A DNA stretch of 64,000 bases from Yersinia thracica. Its GTDB lineage: Bacteria > Pseudomonadota > Gammaproteobacteria > Enterobacterales > Enterobacteriaceae. The notes below the pieces were generated by a model that was given only the letters and a program-made list of their open reading frames with translations, made no database searches and was not told the origin of the DNA. The stretch lies in contig NZ_CABHXX010000030.1 in NCBI RefSeq assembly GCF_902170565.1, positions 1 to 64,000 of the forward strand, read 5' to 3'. Shown piece by piece: positions 19,382 through 27,890 of the stretch. The stretch's first letter is position 1; every line of letters begins with the position of its first letter. The translations under genes were made by a program, and so were the position numbers.

Positions 19382-20560
19382 ATGATTACTCGGCTTGCTA
19401 TCTCTGGCTACCGTTCTTTGCGTGATGTGGTGCTGGAATTGGGGCAGTTGAATGTGATTACCGGTGCTAATGGCAGCGGTAAATCTAGCCTCTATCGTGC
19501 ACTACGATTGCTGTCAGATATTGGCCAAGGGCAGGTTATCCAATCACTGGCGGCAGAGGGGGGGCTACAATCTACTCTCTGGGCTGGGCCGGAGTCATTC
19601 TCTCGGGCGATGAAACGAGGAGAGCAGCCGATTCAAGGCATGGTTCGTCATAACCCTGTTAGCCTAAAACTCGGTTTTTCCGGGGCAGATTACGGCTATG
19701 CCATCGACTTAGGGCTTCCTGTTGCTCGCGGTGACTTTGCTGTTAGCAATGCTGGGGTTGAAGGCTCCTTTTTTACTCGTGACCCTGAAATTAAGGTTGA
19801 AAGCTTATGGTGTGGCGATGCTCTGCACCACAGTAATATTTTTGCGGAACGTCGTGGCCCGAGAGTTAAAATTCGTGATGATAACGGTGTTTGGCGCGAG
19901 GCATATCATGGACTGGCGGCCTATGACAGCATGATGACGCACAGTACCGATCCCCGTAATGCTCCGGAGATTTTGGTCATGCGTGAGCGGATGCGGGCGT
20001 GGCGTTTTTATGACAACCTGCGTACAGATCGTCATGCACCGGCTCGTCAGGCACAAATAGGCACTTACACGCCGGTGCTTGCCAGCGACGGTTCTGATTT
20101 GGCCGCAGCGCTGCAAACCATCAGAGAGATAGGGGATATCGAGGCGCTAAACCATACTATTGCCGATGCATTTCCCGGTACAACTCTGAACATCCAACCG
20201 AATTTTGAGCTATTGCTGGCACAGCACGGCTTGTTAAGGCCTCTTAAAGTGGCCGAGCTATCGGATGGCACATTGCGTTACTTATTGCTGGCGGCGGCGC
20301 TACTCTCCCCACGCCCACCCGAAATGATGATCCTCAATGAACCGGAAATCAGCTTACATGTTGACTTACTAAAACCTTTAGCCCGCCTGATTGCTCAGGC
20401 AGCACAACACACCCAGGTGATTGTTGTTTCCCATGCCGCAGAGTTGGTGGGCGCGCTTGAGCAGGAAGAGAACTGCCAGCATATCTTGTTGCATAAAGAA
20501 CTCAGTGAAACCAGGGTACAGCAAGAAATCAATCCAAATTGGCAGTGGCCATCACGTTAG
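19382..20560 (+). CDS. AAA family ATPase (predicted ATPase of the AAA_21/OLD-like group)
   Basis: A 392-residue stand-alone ATPase with an SMC/RecF-like start (ISGYRSLRDVVLELGQLNVI), Walker A GANGSGKSS (about residues 29-37), signature-like ELSDGTLRYL and a Walker B MMILNEPEISLH, in which Asn takes the place of the usual Asp while the catalytic Glu is kept. There is no TOPRIM nuclease domain, unlike full OLD proteins. Its function is unknown; relatives are often single genes. A strong AAGGAG ribosome site precedes the ATG. It follows the secretion operon by 141 nt, and a link to it is not supported. Confidence 0.75.
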   Translation: MITRLAISGYRSLRDVVLELGQLNVITGANGSGKSSLYRALRLLSDIGQGQVIQSLAAEGGLQSTLWAGPESFSRAMKRGEQPIQGMVRHNPVSLKLGFSGADYGYAIDLGLPVARGDFAVSNAGVEGSFFTRDPEIKVESLWCGDALHHSNIFAERRGPRVKIRDDNGVWREAYHGLAAYDSMMTHSTDPRNAPEILVMRERMRAWRFYDNLRTDRHAPARQAQIGTYTPVLASDGSDLAAALQTIREIGDIEALNHTIADAFPGTTLNIQPNFELLLAQHGLLRPLKVAELSDGTLRYLLLAAALLSPRPPEMMILNEPEISLHVDLLKPLARLIAQAAQHTQVIVVSHAAELVGALEQEENCQHILLHKELSETRVQQEINPNWQWPSR

Positions 20561-20679
20561 AGAAGTAGGGTCAAAAAAATAAGTTGAAAAAATAATAAGG
20601 GGCGGTTAGGCCCCGGAATTACCGATAAAGTTTGCTGTTCAATAAACGCTAAGTACAGAATGGTTAATTTAACGATTAA

Positions 20680-20804
20680 TACCTGTCAGACTTCAAGCTG
20701 CATGTGCGTTGGCTGTTTTCGTTCACCCCAGCCACTTACTGGTGTAAGCTCCAGGGGACTCGCTCAATTGCTGCCTTCCTGCAACTCGAATTATTTAGGG
20801 TATT
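20680..20804. repeat. ERIC element overlapping the 3' end of araA
   Basis: About 125 bp, with the ERIC landmarks CTTCAAGCTGCATGTGCGTT, CACTTACTGGTGTAAGCTCC and CTGCAACTCGAATTATTTAG in the right order. Its right terminal TTATTTAGGGTATT supplies the araA stop codon and last residues. It should form a stable hairpin in the araBA transcript. Confidence 0.9.
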
Positions 20805-22296
20805 GATGGTAATACACTTCATTCCAGCGAATTTCATTTTTGAAGGTTGGCAAAGTGGTGTCGTTATCAATAAGCAGGAACTCAATGCCATGCATTTCGG
20901 CATACAAACGCAACTCATCCACTCCGATAGCTTGCGAGAAGACCGTATGGTGCGCGCCCCCTGCGATAATCCAGGCTTCGGCGGCTGTTGCCAGTGAAGG
21001 CTGAGCTTGCCAGATAGCACGGGCCACCGGCAGTTTGGGCAATGGATAGGGTTGCTCAATGGTGTCGACCACATTGACCAATAAACGGAAGCGGTTACCC
21101 ATATCGATCAAGCTGGCATTTAGCGCCGTGCCGGCGGGAGTCGAAAAGATCAACCGGGCGGGAGCGGCTTTACCGCCAATACCTAAATGCTGTACATCCA
21201 ACAGCGGTTTTTCTGCTGTGGCGATCGACGGGCAGACTTCCAGCATATGGGAGCCAACCACCAAATCATTACCCGGTTGGAAGTGATAAGTGTAATCCTC
21301 CATAAAGGAAGTACCGCCTTGCAGGCCAGTTCCCATCACTTTCATAATGCGCAATAACGCGGCGGTTTTCCAATCGCCTTCGGCACCAAAACCATAGCCT
21401 TGTTGCATCAGGCGTTGAACCGCCAGGCCCGGTAACTGCTTCAATCCATAAAGGTTTTCAAAGTTAGTGGTAAAAGCGTTAAAGCCGCCTTGTTCCAGAA
21501 AATACTTCATACCCAACTCAATACGAGCAGCATCTAGTAAGTTTTCGCGTTTATTGCCGTTCAGTTTCACGGCGTCTGTCAGCCGATAAGTCGCTTCGTA
21601 TTCTTCAACCAAGGTATCAATATTAACTTTACTGACGGCATCTACCACTGCAACCAAATCACCGATACCATAGGCATTAACCGAATAGCCAAACTGGATT
21701 TGCGCAGCGACTTTATCCCCTTCGGTCACTGCCACTTCGCGCATATTATCGCCAAAGCGGGCCACTTTCAGTTGTTGGCTTTCTTGTTTAGCCGCCGCGA
21801 CACGCATCCATTGGTTGATACGTTGATGTGCTGTTTTATCTTGCCAATGGCCGGCGATAACACTGTGTTGTTGGCGCATCCTTGCACCGATAAAACCAAA
21901 TTCCCGGCCACCATGGGCGGTTTGGTTCAAGTTCATAAAGTCCATATCCATGGTTTCCCATGGGATCTGAGCATTAAACTGCGTATGGAATTGTAGCAAT
22001 GGCTTACTCAGAATACTCAGTCCACCAATCCACATTTTGGCCGGGGAAAAAGTATGTAGCCAGGCCATAACACCAACACAGGTGGTATTGTAGTTGGCCT
22101 CGCGGCACAAAGTGGTGATTTCATCTGGCGTTGTCACCACCGGCTTCAGCACCAGTTTTATCGGTAAACCGGCTTCGTTATTCAGGCTGTTAACGACATG
22201 ATGGGCATTATCCATGACGTGTTGCAGGGTTTTAGGGCCATACAAATTTTGGCTACCGACCACAAACCATACTTCTGATTGCTTGAATACGTCCAT
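20791..22296 (-). CDS. araA: L-arabinose isomerase
   Basis: Converts L-arabinose to L-ribulose, the first step of arabinose breakdown. The 501-residue length equals that of the E. coli enzyme, and it shows the family stretches [27 protein letters not shown] (metal-binding Glu) and [13 protein letters not shown]. The ATG at 22296 has GGAG 8 nt upstream; the open frame to 22308 overlaps that ribosome site. The last residues (QYPK) and the stop come from an ERIC end, so the native C terminus was altered. It follows araB by 63 nt. araD is not in the window. Confidence 0.96.
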   Translation of the reverse strand: MDVFKQSEVWFVVGSQNLYGPKTLQHVMDNAHHVVNSLNNEAGLPIKLVLKPVVTTPDEITTLCREANYNTTCVGVMAWLHTFSPAKMWIGGLSILSKPLLQFHTQFNAQIPWETMDMDFMNLNQTAHGGREFGFIGARMRQQHSVIAGHWQDKTAHQRINQWMRVAAAKQESQQLKVARFGDNMREVAVTEGDKVAAQIQFGYSVNAYGIGDLVAVVDAVSKVNIDTLVEEYEATYRLTDAVKLNGNKRENLLDAARIELGMKYFLEQGGFNAFTTNFENLYGLKQLPGLAVQRLMQQGYGFGAEGDWKTAALLRIMKVMGTGLQGGTSFMEDYTYHFQPGNDLVVGSHMLEVCPSIATAEKPLLDVQHLGIGGKAAPARLIFSTPAGTALNASLIDMGNRFRLLVNVVDTIEQPYPLPKLPVARAIWQAQPSLATAAEAWIIAGGAHHTVFSQAIGVDELRLYAEMHGIEFLLIDNDTTLPTFKNEIRWNEVYYHQYPK

Positions 22297-22359
22297 CGGA
22301 TACTCCATTTAATCAATTTTCATACAGCATACAGTGATAAATCGTCCTGATCATCAAGG

Positions 22360-24063
22360 TCATAGTGTCGCTTTGGTGACGGGTATGTAGTGTGGCTCGG
22401 CCGACAGACACCATTGTTGATAACGTTGATAAAGCTGCTGATAGCGGGCTACCTGGGTCGCATTGGGTGTCAGGGTTCGCTCAATTTTGCACGCCATATG
22501 GCGCTGTGCGGTGGGGACATCAGCAAAAACACCCGCGGCAACAGCGGCAAAAATAGCTGCACCCAATGCACAGCATTGATCCGATGCCACAATTTGGAGC
22601 GGCCTGTTCATGACATCAGCACAAACCTGCATGATAACCGGTGATTTTCGTGCAATACCCCCTAAGGCAAGTATGTTTTCAACCGGAATATTCTGCTGTT
22701 CGAAGCATTCCATTATCGCGCGAGCACCAAATGCAGTAGCTGCGATAAAACCGCCAAACAGCGTGGGGGCATCAGTCCCCAAGTTCAGATCAGTGATAAC
22801 CCCCTTTAGCCGCTGATTAGCATTTGGGGTGCGGCGGCCATTAAACCAATCCAATACCACTGGCAGGTTATCCAATGAGGGGTTTTTAGCCCATTCTGTC
22901 GTCAGTGAGGCCAGTAAAGTAGATTCAATCAATTTTAACTGTGACTGTAATTCAGGCTGTGCCAGCGCAGCCTGATGCAATGGCCAGCTTAATAACCGGC
23001 TGAACCAGGCGTACATATCGCCAAATGCGGACTGACCCGCTTCCATGCCGATCCAACCGGGCACTACGCTACCTTCCACTTGACCACAAATCCCTGCAAT
23101 GGCTCGCTTACCCACTAACTTTTTGTCGGCAATCAAAATATCGCAAGTGGAAGTTCCAATGACTTTCACCAAAGTATAAGGTTGAGCACCTGCACCGACA
23201 GCACCCATATGGCAATCGAATGCACCACCAGAAATAACCACAGTCGTGGGTAATCCTAAGCGCTCGGCCCATTCAGCCGTAATCTTGCCCACCGGGCGTT
23301 CAGCGGTATAAGTATCGGTGAACATTGGGTAATCGAGATGCTCGACTAAACGGCTATCGAGTGCGGCCAAGAATTCGCGAGGGGGTAATCCTCCCCAAGA
23401 TGGATGCCACAAACTTTTATGCCCAGCGCCGCAACGGCCCCGTTGAATATCCTTAGGGGCAGTGGTGCCAGAGAGTAGCGCAGGGATCCAGTCGCACAGC
23501 TCAACCCATGACACCGCCGCGTCACGGACGGCCTGATCCGCACGCGTAACATGCAGAATCTTTGCCCAAAACCACTCGGATGAATACACTCCGCCGATAT
23601 AACGCGAATAATCATCAAATTCACCACTGCTGCATAAACGGTTAATTTTCTCCGCTTCCTCTATAGCAGTGTGATCTTTCCATAACACAAACATAGCATT
23701 GGGATTGTCAGCAAAATCAGGGCGTAACGCCAAGACCTGGCCGTGTTCATCAATAGGTGCAGGGGTAGAGCCGGTCGTATCCACGCCAATGCCGATAATA
23801 TGTTGACGTTGATCTGCTGACAGACGGCCAACTAACTGAAAAATAGCCTGTTCCATAGCCTCGATATAGTCGAGAGGATGATGGCGGAACTGGTTTTGTG
23901 CCGCGTTGCTGTAAAGCCCTTTCTGCCAGCGAGGATAGTAAACAACCTCAGTATCAATTTCGGTGCCATGTTGACAATCCACCGCCAATACCCGGACAGA
24001 ATCGCTGCCAAAATCCAACCCGAGCGCGATAGGGCTGTCTATCGATATAACTTCGCCTGTCAT
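22360..24063 (-). CDS. araB: L-ribulokinase
   Basis: Phosphorylates L-ribulose, the second step of arabinose catabolism. The 567-residue FGGY-family kinase has the N-terminal ATPase motif [15 protein letters not shown], the phosphate motif [12 protein letters not shown] and the C-terminal [18 protein letters not shown]. It is the first gene of araBA. Upstream (24155-24192) lies a two-half-site AraC operator with the E. coli 21-bp spacing, so arabinose induction through AraC is likely even though araC is about 10 kb away. Confidence 0.96.
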   Translation of the reverse strand: MTGEVISIDSPIALGLDFGSDSVRVLAVDCQHGTEIDTEVVYYPRWQKGLYSNAAQNQFRHHPLDYIEAMEQAIFQLVGRLSADQRQHIIGIGVDTTGSTPAPIDEHGQVLALRPDFADNPNAMFVLWKDHTAIEEAEKINRLCSSGEFDDYSRYIGGVYSSEWFWAKILHVTRADQAVRDAAVSWVELCDWIPALLSGTTAPKDIQRGRCGAGHKSLWHPSWGGLPPREFLAALDSRLVEHLDYPMFTDTYTAERPVGKITAEWAERLGLPTTVVISGGAFDCHMGAVGAGAQPYTLVKVIGTSTCDILIADKKLVGKRAIAGICGQVEGSVVPGWIGMEAGQSAFGDMYAWFSRLLSWPLHQAALAQPELQSQLKLIESTLLASLTTEWAKNPSLDNLPVVLDWFNGRRTPNANQRLKGVITDLNLGTDAPTLFGGFIAATAFGARAIMECFEQQNIPVENILALGGIARKSPVIMQVCADVMNRPLQIVASDQCCALGAAIFAAVAAGVFADVPTAQRHMACKIERTLTPNATQVARYQQLYQRYQQWCLSAEPHYIPVTKATL

Positions 24064-24127
24064 GGTGGTTGCTCCTAACTCATTGCTGAAAAAAGATTCA
24101 TTGGCAATTGCTCATTGATTGCTAACC

Positions 24128-24133
24128 AAGATA
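24128..24133 (-). promoter_or_regulatory. Possible araB -10 box
   Basis: TATCTT on the minus strand lies 22 nt downstream of the araI2 half-site and 64 nt before the araB ATG. A poor -35 (TCACCT) overlaps araI2 with about 18 nt spacing, as expected for an activator-dependent promoter. Confidence 0.45.
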
Positions 24134-24154
24134 GGAGTGAGTGGCAGCCAAAGG

Positions 24155-24192
24155 TGAGGAGTCAATCGCTGGAAGTATGCACTTTTCTGCTT
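24155..24192 (-). promoter_or_regulatory. araI1-araI2 type AraC operator upstream of araB
   Basis: Read on the minus strand, AAGCAGAAAAGTGCATA (24192-24176) matches E. coli araI1 (TAGCA-N6-TCCATA) in the same orientation. Four bases later, CAGCGATTGACTCCTCA (24171-24155) matches araI2 (TAGCG-N6-TACCT type). The start-to-start distance of 21 bp equals that in E. coli. This is a by-eye match, but orientation, spacing and position all agree. Confidence 0.75.
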
Positions 24193-24239
24193 CGTATAGC
24201 GTTTTTGTGATGGCAGTCAAACAACAAGCAACCACCGGG

Positions 24240-24992
24240 CTAATTTTGTTCGACTGGGCACCCGGCATCACCAAGATTCCATACTGAATTCGGAATAATT
24301 ATGGAACCAGGTGCGAGGAATTTTTGCGGAACATAATGGTTATATCCCTTTTTATGGCAGAATTTTTTAAAATCGTAGAATGAATAACAATGTGCTTTAA
24401 AGTAAATTTTTCTCCGATAACTTTCGACATGTTGCTCAGAGCGCGCCAGCTTCTGGGCGATAGTCTTATTACTTGCGTTTTGAAGTATATAAAACACGAC
24501 ATCAAATTCTTCATCAGTAAAAAAATTATCTGGCTTTTCAACTAAGAATGTAAGAAGTAACTCTTTATTAAAATATTGCTCAGCGGTGAGTAAATCCAGT
24601 TTTTTTCCATGGAAAATAACACCCAGGCACTCTTTTTCTCTATTTAAAAGTGGGAATTTATCAAATATATAAGGTTGAAGTTTTTGTTCGCGGCCAAAGC
24701 AATGCATCTCAATTGAAGAGACTCGTTTTTTAGTTATCGCTGCTAGCTGCTCTTGTGCTCTGAATTGGGATGAAAATTTTGCAAAAGAGGGATGGGGCAG
24801 TTCACTCTGTGACAAACCGTTAATACGAAATTTTGGTGGCAAATTTAATAGTTTAAAGAATGGGGTGTTAGCATATAAATAGCGCGAGTCAAGGTCTTTG
24901 AAACCCCAAGCTTCATCACTGCTCTCCCACAAAAAAATGAACTGCAACGGAACTTCGTCAGGAAGGTGAAAGTGTTGGTTGTTTTTGCACAT
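24240..24992 (-). CDS. PAS-HTH (LuxR-type) transcriptional regulator, copy 1
   Basis: A 250-residue regulator with an N-terminal PAS-like sensor (about residues 15-135, containing DEAWGFKDLDSRYLYANTPF) and a LuxR-type helix-turn-helix around FTDEEFDVVFYILQNASNKTIAQKLARSEQHVESYRRKIY. It is a clear paralogue of the genes at 26593 and 49677, sharing the W(G/A)(V/F/I)KD and Y(V/I)P(Q/E/K)(K/R) landmarks. The ligand is unknown. It is divergent from the NCS1 permease and shares its 269-nt intergenic region, so it likely controls it. Compared with the paralogues its HTH (ARSEQHVESYRR) is more diverged and its C-terminal tail longer. Confidence 0.75.
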   Translation of the reverse strand: MCKNNQHFHLPDEVPLQFIFLWESSDEAWGFKDLDSRYLYANTPFFKLLNLPPKFRINGLSQSELPHPSFAKFSSQFRAQEQLAAITKKRVSSIEMHCFGREQKLQPYIFDKFPLLNREKECLGVIFHGKKLDLLTAEQYFNKELLLTFLVEKPDNFFTDEEFDVVFYILQNASNKTIAQKLARSEQHVESYRRKIYFKAHCYSFYDFKKFCHKKGYNHYVPQKFLAPGSIIIPNSVWNLGDAGCPVEQN

Positions 24993-25156
24993 ATAAGTCT
25001 CATATTAAATGTTGAATAAGGTTATATCATTAAATGAAATTAATTAGCCTTTGTAGATTAAGCAGAACTTGCTTTTCAATCCTTGCTGAGTTATTTATCT
25101 TATAACAAAACTTCCATTTAAGACAATGGTTCACGGAATAACAATAACCATATTTG

Positions 25157-25215
25157 CATTAATAAAATTGATTTCATTTATATAAATGAAACCAGGTTTG
25201 TTCACATTAATAAAA
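25157..25215. promoter_or_regulatory. Palindrome flanked by direct repeats in the PAS-HTH/permease intergenic region
   Basis: A perfect 20-bp palindrome TTTCATTTATATAAATGAAA (25172-25191) lies between two direct copies of CATTAATAAAA (25157-25167 and 25205-25215). The position between divergent regulator and permease genes suggests operator sites for the PAS-HTH protein. This is inference from layout; no binding data are known to me. Confidence 0.5.
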
Positions 25216-25261
25216 CCAATTTAAAGTAGTTTAAAGTTCAAAAAATATAAGGAGTATAAGC

Positions 25262-26542
25262 ATGAATGGACTCTCTTCCCGCGGTGACGATTATTCCTTG
25301 AGTCGCTTACCGTTATCTGCCAAATCAAGTTTTCTCTCCGTTACTTTGGTCAGAGTGGGCGCAATCACAACCTTAGCACAATTTATGTTAGGTGCCACTT
25401 TAGGGCATGCGATGACGTTTAGCCAGGCGATGCTGGCCACCGTGTTAGGGAGTTTACTACTCCAATTTATTAGCCTTGGGCTCGGCATTGCCGGTGCGCG
25501 TGAGGGATTGTCAATTAGTTTGTTGGCTCGGTGGTGCGGTTTTGGTCGTGTTGGTTCGGTGATTATTGGCAGCGGAATTGCGATTAGCCTTCTGGGTTGG
25601 TTTGGTATATTGAATGCAGTTTTTGCTAATAGTTTGAATCATATGTTGGGCGACTTTCTCAGCTTTAGATGGGCTGCTGCTATCTCTGGCATAGCATTTA
25701 CACTACTGGTTGCATTTGGATTCAAAGCGTTAAGCTGGACCGCAAAATTCGCCGTACCGCTCTTTTTTCTGGCGATGGGTTGGATTTCGTTAAATCTGCT
25801 AGCCGGACACAATATTGTTGATCTGGCAGTCGTCATCCCGACCGGAACGTCGATGACTATTGCTGCAGGTGCTACGATGGTTGCCGGGGGATACATCGTC
25901 GGCGCACTTATGACACCCGATATTAGCCGCTATTGTAAAAATAGTAGGCACGTATTTTGGATGACGATGGTCTGCATCTTGGTGGGTGAATTTATGATCA
26001 ATGGCATCGCCATATTGATTGCGCATGCGCTCAACACTGACGATGTGGTCACCATCATGATCCAAACATCAGGGTGGATCGGGTTGCTCACCGTTATTCT
26101 TGCGACTATCAAGGTAAATGATGTTTGCTTGTATTCTTCATCGCTTGCTCTGACCAACGTGGTAGAGGGAATCACCGGTAACCGGTGGAGTCGCACTTGG
26201 TTGACGCTGTTACTCGGTATCGTAGGAACTCTCCTATCAATAGTCGGGATTTTAGATAAGTTTACTGATTTTCTCACGCTACTCGGTGTTGTCTTTCCGC
26301 CAATATCAGGTGTCATGCTGGTGGACTACTATGTGTTACGCAGCAGCCGCCAATTGCTTGATGCCACTCGCCAGGCACAGACATTGCCTGAATCAACGCC
26401 ATTAATTGGCTGGAAGGCTATTGCGGCTTGTATCGTGGGAACTATCGGCAGTATGAATATTGAACTTGGTATTCCGTCATTCAATTCATTAATCATTGCC
26501 AGTGTTATTTATTGGATAATGGGTAGCATAAAGGGAAAATAA
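25262..26542 (+). CDS. NCS1-family purine/pyrimidine permease (CodB-like)
   Basis: A 426-residue inner-membrane transporter with about twelve hydrophobic segments. The N terminus (YSLSRLPLSAKSSFLSVTLVRVG) and the MTPDISRYCKNSRHVF loop are typical of the cytosine/purine permease (NCS1) family, which imports nucleobases or related compounds with a cation. The substrate cannot be read from sequence, and no deaminase or hydrolase lies beside it. An AAGGAG ribosome site precedes the ATG. A PAS-HTH regulator follows after 50 nt on the same strand and another is divergent, so transport is probably tied to this sensor family. Confidence 0.85.
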   Translation: MNGLSSRGDDYSLSRLPLSAKSSFLSVTLVRVGAITTLAQFMLGATLGHAMTFSQAMLATVLGSLLLQFISLGLGIAGAREGLSISLLARWCGFGRVGSVIIGSGIAISLLGWFGILNAVFANSLNHMLGDFLSFRWAAAISGIAFTLLVAFGFKALSWTAKFAVPLFFLAMGWISLNLLAGHNIVDLAVVIPTGTSMTIAAGATMVAGGYIVGALMTPDISRYCKNSRHVFWMTMVCILVGEFMINGIAILIAHALNTDDVVTIMIQTSGWIGLLTVILATIKVNDVCLYSSSLALTNVVEGITGNRWSRTWLTLLLGIVGTLLSIVGILDKFTDFLTLLGVVFPPISGVMLVDYYVLRSSRQLLDATRQAQTLPESTPLIGWKAIAACIVGTIGSMNIELGIPSFNSLIIASVIYWIMGSIKGK

Positions 26543-26592
26543 TATTTTAAATTCTTACCATAGAATATTGATCACTTTAAAAGGAGCTAATA

Positions 26593-27297
26593 ATGATAGA
26601 TAAAATTAATCACCCCAAAATAATGGGTTCTAAAGGACTAGATGTAGAGACTTTTGGTTCGCTCGTATCATTTATGGAAAATAATGAAGAGCCTTGGGGG
26701 GTAAAAGATTGCGAATCGCGCTTTATGTATGCCAATAAAGCCACCCTTAAACTTAGCCAATTACCGCTTGAATTTGATATTGAAGGCCGATTAGACAGCG
26801 AGTGTCCTGCCCAGTGGGCAGAATTTGCGTCAGATTTACAAAAACAAGACCGGGAGGTTGAGACAGATAAGCAACGTGTGGCGATGATTCAGACCTGTTT
26901 ATGGGGGCAAGAGCATACGCTTTGCGAAAAATTCCCTCTTTTTGATAATGAAAAAAAATGTATCGGCACTATTTATCATGTGACAAAGTTCAATTTTATT
27001 TCTTTATATGACTTATTTAATCAGGAAATCCCCCCTGTATTGGTAATGAAACCACCGACAAATGATTTTAATCAAAAAGAACTTGAAGTGATTTTTTTCT
27101 TATTACAATCCCTTAACGCTAAAGAGATAGCGAAAAAACTCAATCTTTCTTACCGCACAATAGAAAATAAATTGCAATTGATATACGGCAAGGCAAAAGT
27201 AAATTCGCTAAGCACCTTTAAAGAATACTGCAAAGCAGAAGGTTTGAATCGTTATATTCCTGAACGGTTTATTAAATCAGGTTGTACATTTATTTAG
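26593..27297 (+). CDS. PAS-HTH (LuxR-type) transcriptional regulator, copy 2
   Basis: A 234-residue protein with a PAS-like N-terminal half (EEPWGVKDCESRFMYANKAT; about residues 25-130) and a LuxR-type HTH (FNQKELEVIFFLLQSLNAKEIAKKLNLSYRTIENKL). It is closely similar to the protein at 49677 and more distantly to that at 24240. It lies 50 nt after the permease with an AGGAG ribosome site, so the two are probably one operon. It ends 93 nt before the left end of the Tn3-type element, which separates it from araC. Confidence 0.78.
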   Translation: MIDKINHPKIMGSKGLDVETFGSLVSFMENNEEPWGVKDCESRFMYANKATLKLSQLPLEFDIEGRLDSECPAQWAEFASDLQKQDREVETDKQRVAMIQTCLWGQEHTLCEKFPLFDNEKKCIGTIYHVTKFNFISLYDLFNQEIPPVLVMKPPTNDFNQKELEVIFFLLQSLNAKEIAKKLNLSYRTIENKLQLIYGKAKVNSLSTFKEYCKAEGLNRYIPERFIKSGCTFI

Positions 27298-27394
27298 AAC
27301 TTATGAAAAAGTGGCTAATGGGGGGGCATAAAAAAGTGTGGGGCAATAACGCTGCCAGTCCATAAGGCTGACACCACGAACGGTGGGCCAAATA

Positions 27395-27428
27395 GGCCCA
27401 GTGGAAGCGAAGCTGCAAAATGCGACAT
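27395..27428 (+). repeat. Left terminal inverted repeat of the Tn3-type element
   Basis: A 34-bp repeat starting GGCCCAGTGG and containing AGCGAAGCTGCAAAATGCGA. It pairs with 34074-34107 in inverted orientation with two mismatches and is preceded by AAATA. Confidence 0.88.
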
Positions 27429-27518
27429 CTGACTTTTTTGAACTGGATCTGAGTAAAAATCACTCACCTGTGAAATGGTTGCCATAGCGATTACCCATTG
27501 ATGATTCAGGGAGTTGGG

Positions 27519-27720
27519 ATGTTGTCACAGGATCAGACTTTTGATGACAGGGACGTGTGGAGTTTGCTTGCTGATGAGCTTTCCTTGCTCCCTGGTATGA
27601 CCGATACGGGGCGTTTAGGATTTGCCCTTCAACTGAAATTCCGACAAGTACAGGGTCATTACCCTGAATCAATAAACGAATTCCCTACAGGCATTGTGCG
27701 CGCTATTGCTGAACAGAAAA
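27519..27720 (+). pseudogene. Fragment of Tn3-family transposase N terminus
   Basis: About 70 residues resemble the DUF4158 start of Tn3-family transposases: LSQDQTFDDRDVWSLLADEL, then TGRLGFALQLKFRQVQGHYP and FPTGIVRAIAEQ. The remaining roughly 900 residues, including the DDE catalytic core, are missing. The frame runs straight into resolvase-derived DNA, which points to an internal deletion fusing the two genes. Confidence 0.75.
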
Positions 27721-27804
27721 GAAGGTGTCAGTATCAGTGCCGTGGCGCGTGAGTTTAACACCACACGCCAGACGGTTCTGCGGATAAGATCATCTGCACG
27801 GTAG
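27721..27804 (+). pseudogene. Fragment of resolvase C terminus
   Basis: In the frame starting at 27721 the sequence reads EGVSISAVAREFNTTRQTVL and ends at a stop 27 codons on. This is the C-terminal helix-turn-helix of serine resolvases of Tn3-family elements. The catalytic domain is absent. Confidence 0.7.
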
Positions 27805-27890
27805 AGAATAACGGTGCGCTTGCACCTGCGTACCATTGCTCAAATACTGATGAGCGGCAGAGCTGCCGAAAACGGTTATTCCAAAAGGCT

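Noticed and set aside
19382-20560. The AAA ATPase as part of the type I secretion operon
   Set aside because: A 141-nt gap, its own strong ribosome site and no known role of such ATPases in type I secretion argue against it.
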